A stretch of 64,000 nt of DNA from assembly GCA_020248265.1 (NCBI GenBank), contig JADCHX010000012.1:127394-191393 (forward strand), written 5' to 3'. Below are positions 45,585 through 53,281 of the stretch, piece after piece. Within the stretch, counting starts at the first letter, position 1. Every line of letters begins with the position of its first letter. The notes beneath the pieces were generated by a model. It saw nothing but the letters and a program-made list of their open reading frames with translations, did not search any database and was not told where the DNA came from. The translations under genes were made by a program, and so were the position numbers. This stretch comes from Rhodocyclaceae bacterium. Its GTDB lineage: Bacteria > Pseudomonadota > Gammaproteobacteria > Burkholderiales > CAIKXV01.

Positions 45585-46196
45585 ATGGCAGGACTGTTCA
45601 TTACCCTTGAAGGCATCGACGGTGCGGGCAAGAGCACGCATGCCGACTACATCGCACGGCGCTTCTCCGATGCCGGGCGCACGGTCGTACAGACGCGCGA
45701 ACCGGGCGGCACCGTCGTCGGCGAAAGGATCCGTGCGCTGGTCCTCGGCGACGCGATGGACACGATGGCCGAGACGTTGCTGGTCTTCGCCGCCCGGGCG
45801 CAACACCTGCGCGAAGTCGTCCGTCCTGCGCTGTCTGCGGGATCGGTGGTGCTGTGCGACCGGTTCACGGATGCAACCTTCGCCTACCAGTGCGGCGGGC
45901 GCGGTGTCCCTGAGTCCGCGGTTGCAGCGCTCGCCAGCATCACCCATGGCGATCTGGCGCCGCACCTGACGTTGCTGTTTGACACCGACGCCGGGACCGC
46001 CCGGGCGCGCGTGGTCGCGCGCAGTGCGACCGACCGGTTCGAACGGGAAGATCTCGGGTTCTTCGAGCGGGTGAGGGCGCGCTACCTTGAACAGGCCAGG
46101 CTCGAGCCCGCCCGCTTCTGCGTACTCGATGCAGGCCAGTCGATCGCTGACGTCCAGACTGCGATCGCTCGGGCCATCGCGCCGCACGCCGGCTGA
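45585..46196 (+). CDS. tmk: Thymidylate kinase
   Basis: A 203-residue dTMP kinase with P-loop EGIDGAGKSTH (9-19), the DR-motif LCDRFTDATFAYQ and a lid region rich in Arg. It makes dTDP for DNA synthesis. It precedes holB by eight bases, as in many bacteria. Confidence 0.94.
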   Translation: MAGLFITLEGIDGAGKSTHADYIARRFSDAGRTVVQTREPGGTVVGERIRALVLGDAMDTMAETLLVFAARAQHLREVVRPALSAGSVVLCDRFTDATFAYQCGGRGVPESAVAALASITHGDLAPHLTLLFDTDAGTARARVVARSATDRFEREDLGFFERVRARYLEQARLEPARFCVLDAGQSIADVQTAIARAIAPHAG

Positions 46197-46204
46197 GCCT
46201 GCCG

Positions 46205-47269
46205 ATGGCACGCGCACCTGCAGCCGCGATTCCCGGCCGTCCCGGCGTACCGAGGCCGATGCCCTGGCATGTGCAGGCATTGCAGAGAGCGGTGCGCTCG
46301 GATGTGCCGTCGATACTCCTGCATGGGCCAGCCGGCATCGGGGAACGAGACTTCGCCCTGGCGCTGGCAGCCCACTGGCTCTGCGAGGCGGACGCGACCG
46401 CCGACGTACGCCCCTGTCTGGATTGCGCCAGTTGCAAGCTCGTCGAGGCGGGCAACCATCCCGACCTGCGCATGATCGAGCCCGCATCGATGGCGGCGGA
46501 ATCGGAGGACGCCGACGGCGACGACGAGGGAGGCGAAGAAAAGGGCAAGGGCAAGGCCGCCAGTCAGGCGATCCTGATCGGGCAACTGCGCCCGCTGCAT
46601 GACCTCGCCCGGATCACCAGCCATCGTGGCGGCGCACGCGTGGTGGTGATCCATCCCGCCGATGCGATGAACATCGCCGCGTCCAACGCGGTACTCAAGC
46701 TGCTCGAGGAACCGCCGGTGGGTATGCGCTTCCTGCTGATTGCGCATCGGGTGCAGCGTGTCAGCGCCACGGTGCTGAGCCGGTGCATGCGGGTGGCCCT
46801 GCCAGTGCCTGCGGCGGACCAGGCAGTGCCCTGGCTGCAGGCGCAGGGCGTCGAGGACGCTGCCACCGCACTGGCGCTCGCCGGCGGGGCGCCGCAAGCC
46901 GCGCTCGACAATGCAGACCCGGTGCGCGCTGCGTTGAGCAAGGCCTGGCTGCGCTGCGTTTCGGACGCATCGATCACGGCGCTGTCGGCTGCCCGCGACA
47001 CCAAGGAAGCTGGTGCCCCGCAGGTCCTGTCGTGGCTGGTCCAGTGGACGCATGACCTGGCCCGGGTCAAGGCAGGGGCGGCACCGCGCTACCACTCGGC
47101 GCAGTCCGCGACGCTGCAGCGGTTGTCGGCATCGATGACGCTGCGCGCGATCACGCGCCTGCACCGTACACTTGCGCTGCGCCAGCGGTGGATCCGGCAC
47201 CCGCTGAACGCCCAGCTCACGCTCGAGGCACTCTGGCTCGACTACCTGCAGGGCACTGGCGGGCGCTGA
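46205..47269 (+). CDS. holB: DNA polymerase III delta-prime subunit
   Basis: A 354-residue clamp-loader subunit. The Walker A region reads GPAGIGERDF (41-50): the lysine is Glu47, in keeping with delta-prime not binding ATP. The zinc-binding cysteines are present (CLDCASCK). It carries an unusual acidic, Lys/Gly-rich insert at about residues 97-120. The SRC motif (LSRC) is conserved. Its stop overlaps the next ATG at 47269. Confidence 0.92.
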   Translation: MARAPAAAIPGRPGVPRPMPWHVQALQRAVRSDVPSILLHGPAGIGERDFALALAAHWLCEADATADVRPCLDCASCKLVEAGNHPDLRMIEPASMAAESEDADGDDEGGEEKGKGKAASQAILIGQLRPLHDLARITSHRGGARVVVIHPADAMNIAASNAVLKLLEEPPVGMRFLLIAHRVQRVSATVLSRCMRVALPVPAADQAVPWLQAQGVEDAATALALAGGAPQAALDNADPVRAALSKAWLRCVSDASITALSAARDTKEAGAPQVLSWLVQWTHDLARVKAGAAPRYHSAQSATLQRLSASMTLRAITRLHRTLALRQRWIRHPLNAQLTLEALWLDYLQGTGGR

Positions 47270-47319
47270 TGCCCAAGCCTGCGCCCGTCGGGGCAGGGTC
47301 TCCCCAACTCGAGTCCACC

Positions 47320-48099
47320 ATGTACATCGATTCGCATTGCCATCTCGACTATCCCGCACTTGCCGCCGACAGTGAAGGCGTGCTTGCGCGGATGCGCGAG
47401 GCTGGGGTCACGCATGCGCTCTGCGTGGCGGTGAACCTGGAAGACTTTCCGCGTGTGCATGCACTGGCGTGCGCGCACCCGAACCTCTACGCGTCGGTTG
47501 GCGTTCATCCTGACCAGCCTGCGAGCGACGCAACCACCGTCGAGCAACTCCTGGAACGTGCGGCACTGCCGCGGGTGGTCGCCATCGGCGAGACCGGGCT
47601 GGATTACTTCCGGGCTGACGATCCGTCGACGCCGTCCGCCGCCGCGCAGCAGGAGCGATTCCGGCGCCATGTGCGGGCCGCGCGCGCCTGCGGCAAGCCG
47701 CTGATCGTGCATACGCGCTCGGCAGCCGACGATACGCTGGCCATCCTGCGGGAGGAGGGCGCTTCCGAGGTCGGCGGCGTGATGCACTGCTTCACCGAGA
47801 CGCTCGAGGTCGCGCACGCGGCGATGGCGCTCGGCTTCATGATCTCGTTTTCCGGCATCGTGACCTTCCGCAATGCCGCAGCGCTGAAGGAGGTCGCACG
47901 CGCGGTGCCGCTCGAGCGCCTGCTGATCGAGACCGATGCTCCTTTCCTGGCGCCGGTGCCGCATCGCGGCCGTACCAATGAACCGTCCTACGTGCCACTG
48001 GTCGCAGCGGAGATTGCACACCTGCGATCGGTACCTGTAGAAGCGATCGCCGAGGCCAGCACGCGCAATTTCCGTACGCTCTTCAAGGTTCCCGCATGA
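47320..48099 (+). CDS. TatD-family metal-dependent hydrolase
   Basis: A 259-residue TatD DNase-family protein. The metal motifs are SHCHLD at the start, GETGLDYF, and the late IETDAPFLAP. Members are 3'-5' exonucleases acting in DNA repair or quality control. I prefer the ATG at 47320, which begins MYIDSHCHLD, over one at 47269 that overlaps the holB stop. It overlaps the ankyrin gene by four bases. Confidence 0.9.
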   Translation: MYIDSHCHLDYPALAADSEGVLARMREAGVTHALCVAVNLEDFPRVHALACAHPNLYASVGVHPDQPASDATTVEQLLERAALPRVVAIGETGLDYFRADDPSTPSAAAQQERFRRHVRAARACGKPLIVHTRSAADDTLAILREEGASEVGGVMHCFTETLEVAHAAMALGFMISFSGIVTFRNAAALKEVARAVPLERLLIETDAPFLAPVPHRGRTNEPSYVPLVAAEIAHLRSVPVEAIAEASTRNFRTLFKVPA

Positions 48100-48770
48100 A
48101 AGACCGAGACCGCCCCCAGGCGATAGAACGCAGGCTCGTCGCTGCAGCAGTTGGCGTCCTGGCCGCGCTTGCGGCACTACCCGTGATCGCGCAGTCAGCG
48201 TTCGACCGGATGTTCGAGGCAGTGGATGCCGATCAGGCCACCGAGGTGCGTGCGCTGCTCGCCCGTGGCATCGACGTCAACACCGTCGACCGCGATGGCA
48301 ACACGCTGCTGGCCCGCGCCGCGCAGCGCGGCAACCGCGCGGTGTTCACGGTGCTGCTCTCAGCAGGTGCGCGCATCGAGTCGCGAAACCGCTTCGGAGA
48401 GACGCCACTGATGTACGCGGCCCTGGGCGGTAACGAGGCGATCGTGCGCGAGTTGCTCGGCAAGCGGGCGCGTATCAACGCCGATGGGCCGGGCTGGACG
48501 GCGATGCATTACGCCGCCCTGCGCGGGCACGCGGGTGTGCTGTCGCTGTTGCTCGACGGCGGAGGCGACGTCAATGCGGCCGCCGAGAACGGTACGACGC
48601 CGCTGATGATGGCGGCCTCCGAAGGGCGCAGCGAAGCCGTCGCGCTGCTGCTCAAACGCGGTGCCGATGCGACACGCGCGACCGATGCCGGGCGCACTGC
48701 GGTAGCCTGGGCACGCAGTGCAGGGCAACTGCGCATCGCGGAAATGATCGAGGCTGCGGAGAAGAAGTGA
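48096..48770 (+). CDS. Exported ankyrin-repeat protein
   Basis: A 224-residue protein with an N-terminal signal peptide (about 13-33, ending PVIAQ) and four to five ankyrin repeats (blocks such as GETPLMYAALGGNEAIVREL, TAMHYAALRGHAGVLSLLL). Such small periplasmic ankyrin proteins accompany tatD in many betaproteobacteria. Function and partner are unknown. It overlaps tatD by four bases, so it is translated from the same message. Confidence 0.87.
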   Translation: MKDRDRPQAIERRLVAAAVGVLAALAALPVIAQSAFDRMFEAVDADQATEVRALLARGIDVNTVDRDGNTLLARAAQRGNRAVFTVLLSAGARIESRNRFGETPLMYAALGGNEAIVRELLGKRARINADGPGWTAMHYAALRGHAGVLSLLLDGGGDVNAAAENGTTPLMMAASEGRSEAVALLLKRGADATRATDAGRTAVAWARSAGQLRIAEMIEAAEKK

Positions 48771-48957
48771 TGCCTGGAGCACACGGCGCGCTGCCTCTTC
48801 TGCAGGCGCCCGCAAGCGAAGCTGAAGCCGCCGCAAGGCTTGTCATGCACAGCGTCATCCGCGCAGAGATCGTGCCGCCACGACCGGCCAAACGCGATAT
48901 TCTCTGGCTGATGGTGGCGGGGTGCGTCGCCTTCAACCACAGGGAGAACGAGACATC

Positions 48958-49794
48958 ATGATGCACAGTTTCCGAGGCGTGGCTGGCCTCCTATCAATCA
49001 GCCTCGGCCTCGTCGTTGCCGGTCCGGCTTTCGCACAGCTCTACACCGAAGACCAGCGTCCGTCCGCTTGCCACAAGAAGTATGACGACACCGGGCCGGG
49101 CCGTGACGTCATCTACGTTCCCACGCGCCTGCAGACCGTCGAGCGCATGCTCGACTTCGCGGAACTGAAGGCAGGCGAAACGCTGGTCGACCTGGGTTCC
49201 GGCGACGGCCGCATCGTGCTGGCGGCAGCCAAGCGCGGCGCCAATGCCCGCGGCATCGAGCTCGACGACGGCCGCTTCAACATCGCCAATTGCTGGGCCA
49301 ACGAGATGGGGCTGACCGGCAAGGCGCGCTTCCTGCAGGCCAACATCTTCGAGCACAACTTCACCGACGCGGCGGTGGTCACGATGTACCTGCTGCCCGG
49401 CCTCAACCTGAAACTGCGCCCGACGGTTCTCGACATGCGTCCGGGAACCCGTGTGGTATCGCACGCGTTTACGATGGGCGACTGGGAAGCAGACCGCACC
49501 GAGTCGGTCGCGGGAAGCAACCAGACGATCTACCTCTGGATCGTTCCGGCGAAGGTCGCCGGAACGTGGACGATCACGCCGGCTTCGGGCGCACCGATGA
49601 CCGTCTCGCTGACGCAGCAGTACCAGAAGTTCGAGGGCGGCAGCGGTTCGGTGAAGGTCGCGAGGGGCAGCCTGCGCGGTGACCAGATCAGCTTCGCGCT
49701 GGTCGACGGCAGCGGCGCTTCGCGCGATTATTCCGGCCGTGTGGCGGGCGATCGCATCGAAGGCAAGGGCTGGACAGCCGTACGGTCGAAGTAG
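48958..49794 (+). CDS. Exported SAM-dependent methyltransferase-like protein
   Basis: A 278-residue protein combining a clear signal peptide (residues 1-26, cut after AFA, before QLYTED) with a class I methyltransferase domain. Motif I is LVDLGSGDGR (76-85) and the acidic motif II is GIELDDGR (99-106); the MYLLPGLNLKLRP segment resembles ATPSCKMT-like lysine methyltransferases. The last 90 or so residues (from about 190) are a beta-rich domain of unknown type. No SAM is known in the periplasm, so its activity there is puzzling. The ATG at 48958 is the first of a doubled ATG. Confidence 0.82.
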   Translation: MMHSFRGVAGLLSISLGLVVAGPAFAQLYTEDQRPSACHKKYDDTGPGRDVIYVPTRLQTVERMLDFAELKAGETLVDLGSGDGRIVLAAAKRGANARGIELDDGRFNIANCWANEMGLTGKARFLQANIFEHNFTDAAVVTMYLLPGLNLKLRPTVLDMRPGTRVVSHAFTMGDWEADRTESVAGSNQTIYLWIVPAKVAGTWTITPASGAPMTVSLTQQYQKFEGGSGSVKVARGSLRGDQISFALVDGSGASRDYSGRVAGDRIEGKGWTAVRSK

Positions 49795-49801
49795 GCTGCA
49801 T

Positions 49802-49843
49802 GTGTCGAGGGAGAGCGCGCTTCGGCGCGCTTTTCTTCGACAC
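49802..49843 (+). terminator. Nested hairpin terminator after the methyltransferase-like gene
   Basis: AGCGCGC-TTCG-GCGCGCT forms a seven-base stem with a UUCG tetraloop followed by TTTTC, inside an outer GTGTCGA/TCGACAC pairing. It is a strong intrinsic terminator 8 bases past the stop. Confidence 0.87.
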
Positions 49844-50023
49844 GTAGTTTTACATAATCATCATTCACTGCCCTGCAAATGCGGTTGATGTTTGCGGCCA
49901 TCGACCGCAGCCCCTCGAACGTTGTACGTTACCGGATTGCATCACGATCGTGCGCCCGGGCGTGGCTGCGATCGCCGCATACCGCGCCGGCCTGCCGGCA
50001 ACCGCTTAACGGAAACGCGACAG

Positions 50024-51715
50024 ATGACCAAGCTCAACGGCGCAGACGCCATGGTTCGCATGCTGCAGGCACATGGCGTGCGGCATATCTTCGGATTGTG
50101 CGGCGATACCAGCCTGCCACTCTATGACTCGCTCGCCACGCTCGACCACGGCATGCAGCACATCCTGACGCGCGACGAGCGTTCGGCGGCCTACATGGCC
50201 GACGCCTATGCGCGGGTGAGCGGCCGCGTGGGCGTCTGCGAAGGTCCGAGCGGTGGCGGCGCGACCTACATCCTGCCTGGCATCGTCGAGGCCAACGAGA
50301 GCTCGATACCGGTACTCGGAATCACCACGGACATCGCCACGACCTCGCGCGGCCGCTACACGCTGACCGAGCTCGACCAGCGTTCGCTGTTCAAACCGCT
50401 CACGAAGTGGAACGCGGTGATCGACCGCGCCGACCGTCTGCCCGAAACGGTACGCGCGGCATTCCGCGCAATGACCAGCGGCAAGCCGGGCGCGGCCCAC
50501 CTCGCGCTGCCGTTCGACATACAGAAAGATCTTTCGGTCGAGGCAGACGACATCTGGGCGCAACCGGAACACGCGACCTATCCGTCGTGGCGATGCAGCC
50601 CCGATCCCGCGGCAGTCAGCGCGGCGGTCACCGCACTGCTGTCGGCCAGGCAACCACTGATCATCTGCGGTGGTGGCGTGGTCATTGCCCGCGCCGAAGC
50701 CGAACTGGCGAGCGTCGCCGAGCGGCTGGGCGCACCGGTTGCCACGACCATCTCCGGCCAGGGGTCTTTGCCGGAGACGCATCCGCTATGCCTGGGGGTC
50801 GTGGGCAGCAATGGCGGAACCCTGCCCACCCGCGCGCTGGTCGAACAGGCCGATCTCGTGATGTTCATCGGCTGCCGCGCCGGTTCGGTGACCACCGAGC
50901 GCTGGCGTTTCCCTGCCCGCGGCACACGAATCGTGCATATCGACGCCGATCCGCAGGTAATCGGCGCGATCTACCGGACCGAGGTCGCCCTGGTCGGCGA
51001 TGCGCGTCTCGCGCTGCATGCGATCGACACCGAGCTTGGCCGCCGCGCACCGGAGGTGAAGTCGGGAGACGGCGCGGCCAGGGTTGCGCGCGCGCTGAGG
51101 GAGAAGTTCGCCGCTTTCGACCAACTCGCGACAAGCGGCGAGACGCAGGTGCTGCCGGAGCGACTGGTGGCGACGCTGAACGAGGTACTGCCATCGGATG
51201 CGGTGGTGGTATGCGATCCCGGTACGCCCTGCCCCTACTTCTCCGCCTTCTACCGCTTCCGCGAATCAGGTCGTCACTTCATCTCCAACCGGGCGCATGG
51301 CGCACTGGGTTACTCGATGTCGGGCGCGATCGGCGCCCACTTCGGCCGGCCGCAGGCGAAATGCGTGTCGGTGATGGGCGATGGAAGCTTCGCGTTCACA
51401 GCCGGCGAACTTGAGACGATCGTGCGTCTGCGCCTGCCGATCATGATGGTCGTCGTTTCCAACAGCGTGTTCGGCTGGATCAAGGCTGGCCAGAAGACGG
51501 GGTTCCGGCAACGCTACTTCTCGGTCGACTTCACCCGCACCGACCATGCGAAGGTAGCCGAGGCTTATGGCGTGCGTACCTGGCGGGTCACCGAACCGTC
51601 GATGCTGCGCGCAGCTTTCGCCGCTGCGGCAGAACATGCGGGACCGACACTCGTCGACGTGGTGACCCAGCCACTGCACGAGGCGCGCGCACCGGTCAGC
51701 GAGTGGGTTGCATGA
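50024..51715 (+). CDS. Acetolactate-synthase-like thiamine diphosphate enzyme
   Basis: A 563-residue ThDP enzyme. The N-terminal domain has the catalytic glutamate Glu52 (TRDERSAAYMADAYAR), the central domain a Rossmann-like fold (LIICGGGVVIARAEAEL), and the C-terminal domain the ThDP motif GDGSFAFTAGELET (about 452-465). The family includes acetolactate synthase, sulfoacetaldehyde acetyltransferase, oxalyl-CoA and phenylpyruvate decarboxylases. There is no small ilvN-type subunit beside it, so it is likely catabolic. The ATG at 50024 precedes MTKLNGAD, a typical start. Confidence 0.84.
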   Translation: MTKLNGADAMVRMLQAHGVRHIFGLCGDTSLPLYDSLATLDHGMQHILTRDERSAAYMADAYARVSGRVGVCEGPSGGGATYILPGIVEANESSIPVLGITTDIATTSRGRYTLTELDQRSLFKPLTKWNAVIDRADRLPETVRAAFRAMTSGKPGAAHLALPFDIQKDLSVEADDIWAQPEHATYPSWRCSPDPAAVSAAVTALLSARQPLIICGGGVVIARAEAELASVAERLGAPVATTISGQGSLPETHPLCLGVVGSNGGTLPTRALVEQADLVMFIGCRAGSVTTERWRFPARGTRIVHIDADPQVIGAIYRTEVALVGDARLALHAIDTELGRRAPEVKSGDGAARVARALREKFAAFDQLATSGETQVLPERLVATLNEVLPSDAVVVCDPGTPCPYFSAFYRFRESGRHFISNRAHGALGYSMSGAIGAHFGRPQAKCVSVMGDGSFAFTAGELETIVRLRLPIMMVVVSNSVFGWIKAGQKTGFRQRYFSVDFTRTDHAKVAEAYGVRTWRVTEPSMLRAAFAAAAEHAGPTLVDVVTQPLHEARAPVSEWVA

Positions 51716-51720
51716 CCCTG

Positions 51721-52212
51721 TCAGTGCTGCTTGTCGACGAGGTGCGCCGGTAGCGGAAGCACCGGGACCCCTTCCTCGACCAGTGCCCTTGCCTCGGCGC
51801 GCGTGGCCACGCCGCGGATGGCGCGCTCCGGTGCCTCCTGGTTGTGGATGCGGCGTGCTTCCTCCGCGAATCCCCGGCCGACATCTTCCGTGGATGCGAC
51901 CCAGCGACGCAGCCTTTCCATGGCCTCGCGCAATTCGGCGGGCGCCTGCGGCACGGCCGCGTCCGGTACATCCCTCTCCGCCTGCGATGCCGAGTGCGCC
52001 GAACCGCTTGCGACAGACGTACCTGTCGAGGGCCCGACATCTCGCGCGGCGCTCTTCACGTGAAGCGCGCTGGGCAGGCGCGATACCGTCGAGGAGTCGC
52101 ACACCGGGCAGTGGACCTGTCTCGCCTGCAACTGGCGCTCGCAATCATCCTGCGAGCCGAACCAGCCCTCGAACCGGTGCTCGAGTTCGCAGTGAAAGTC
52201 GTAGATGATCAC
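51721..52212 (-). CDS. DUF1178 family protein
   Basis: A 163-residue DUF1178 protein. The N-terminus MIIYDFHCELEHRFEGWFGS is the family hallmark, with a CPVCDSS zinc-like pair later (Cys35, Cys38). It starts with a GTG only six bases after the CCA end of tRNA-Leu, without any ribosome site, so translation would begin on a transcript released by tRNA processing or on a leaderless message. The function is unknown. It converges with the ThDP enzyme gene. Confidence 0.85.
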   Translation of the reverse strand: MIIYDFHCELEHRFEGWFGSQDDCERQLQARQVHCPVCDSSTVSRLPSALHVKSAARDVGPSTGTSVASGSAHSASQAERDVPDAAVPQAPAELREAMERLRRWVASTEDVGRGFAEEARRIHNQEAPERAIRGVATRAEARALVEEGVPVLPLPAHLVDKQH

Positions 52213-52218
52213 GGTGAC

Positions 52219-52307
52219 TGGTGCCCGGAACCGGACTCGAACCGGTATGCCCTTTGAAGGGCGACGGATTTTAAGTCCGTTGTGTCTACCAATTTCACCA
52301 CCCGGGC
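52219..52307 (-). tRNA. tRNA-Leu (anticodon UAA)
   Basis: 89 bases, class II with a long variable arm (CGCCCTTCAAAGGGC). The anticodon is TAA in GGACTTAAAATCC; the acceptor GCCCGGG pairs with TCCGGGC, and CCA is encoded. It is the third of the Gly-Cys-Leu block. Confidence 0.97.
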
Positions 52308-52320
52308 AGCGAAATCAATA

Positions 52321-52394
52321 TGGAGGCGGGGGTCGGAATCGAACCGGCGTACACGGCTTTGCAGGCCGCTGCATGACCACTCTGCCACCCCGCC
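52321..52394 (-). tRNA. tRNA-Cys (anticodon GCA)
   Basis: 74 bases. The acceptor GGCGGGG pairs with CCCCGCC, discriminator U and encoded CCA. The anticodon is GCA in GCCTGCAAAGC. It lies between tRNA-Gly and tRNA-Leu and shares their promoter. Confidence 0.97.
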
Positions 52395-52527
52395 CTGCTT
52401 GCCCGTCTGAACGGTCCGGACTGGTGATCGACCCATGCTCCGATCGCACGAACGTCGGCGTTTTCGGAGCAATGCAGACCGATCAAACAAAAATGGGAAG
52501 CGCGACGTGCGCTCCCCAGGGAATGAT

Positions 52528-52603
52528 TGGAGCGGGAAAGGAGGCTCGAACTCCCGACCTCAACCTTGGCAAGGTTGCGCTCTACCAGCTGAGCTATTCC
52601 CGC
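52528..52603 (-). tRNA. tRNA-Gly (anticodon GCC)
   Basis: 76 bases. The acceptor GCGGGAA pairs with TTCCCGC, discriminator U, encoded CCA. The anticodon is GCC in CCTTGCCAAGG. It is first in the block; a 133-base spacer separates it from tRNA-Cys. The same Gly-Cys-Leu order follows pgsA in E. coli. Confidence 0.97.
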
Positions 52604-52618
52604 ATCACAGGAGGACGG

Positions 52619-52646
52619 ATTATAGATTCGGCGGCAAGGATGTCAA
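52619..52646 (-). promoter_or_regulatory. Perfect-consensus promoter of the tRNA-Gly-Cys-Leu block
   Basis: Minus-strand TTGACA (52646-52641), a 16-base spacer, and TATAAT (52624-52619), both perfect matches. Transcription should start about 10 bases before tRNA-Gly, after the end of pgsA. Confidence 0.92.
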
Positions 52647-52698
52647 GGTGTCGGTGATCGAAACATGCAACTGATCGCATGCTTCAGCGTGTTGAACT

Positions 52699-53277
52699 TC
52701 AACCATCCTGCCCGGGCCCGGCGGCAGCGGGCTTTGCGCGGCGCAGGTAATAGAACATCGACCAGAGCGTCAACACGGCTGCCAGGTAGATCAGCCACGT
52801 GCCGAACATCTGCACGTCGATGCCGAACAGGGGCGCCCCGTACAGGAGCATCGGGATGGCGATCATCTGCGCGGCGGTCTTCACCTTGCCGATCATCGAC
52901 ACCGCGACACTGCGGCTTGCGCCGACCTTGGCCATCCATTCCCGCAACGCGGAGATCGTGATCTCGCGCCCGATGATGATCGCGGCGATCACGGCGCCGA
53001 CACGATCCAGCTCCACCAGGAGGATCAGTGCGGCCGCGACGATCAACTTGTCGGCGACCGGGTCCAGGAAGGCGCCGAACGGTGTCGTGAGCTTGTAGCG
53101 GCGTGCGATGTAGCCATCGAGCAGGTCGGTGACGGCGGCGCCCACGAACAGCAGGGTCGACAGCAGGTTCTTCTGCTGTAACCCGAGCCAGTCGTCTGGC
53201 AGGTAGAAGATGCCGATGAAGATCGGGATCGCGACGATGCGCGCCCAGGTGAGGTGGTTTGGCAGTGCGGGATACAT
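52699..53277 (-). CDS. pgsA: Phosphatidylglycerophosphate synthase PgsA
   Basis: A 192-residue CDP-alcohol phosphatidyltransferase. The motif D54-G55-x2-A58-R59-x8-G68-x3-D72-x3-D76 is complete (DLLDGYIARR ... PFGAFLDPVADK). Several hydrophobic segments fit a membrane enzyme. It makes phosphatidylglycerol phosphate. It follows uvrC by four bases, as in E. coli and many proteobacteria. Confidence 0.94.
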   Translation of the reverse strand: MYPALPNHLTWARIVAIPIFIGIFYLPDDWLGLQQKNLLSTLLFVGAAVTDLLDGYIARRYKLTTPFGAFLDPVADKLIVAAALILLVELDRVGAVIAAIIIGREITISALREWMAKVGASRSVAVSMIGKVKTAAQMIAIPMLLYGAPLFGIDVQMFGTWLIYLAAVLTLWSMFYYLRRAKPAAAGPGQDG

Positions 53278-53281
53278 CTGC

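Noticed and set aside
48767..48961. Possible 64-residue gene between the ankyrin and methyltransferase-like genes
   Set aside because: It has no family resemblance and no clear ribosome site; the ATG overlaps the ankyrin stop and may be chance.
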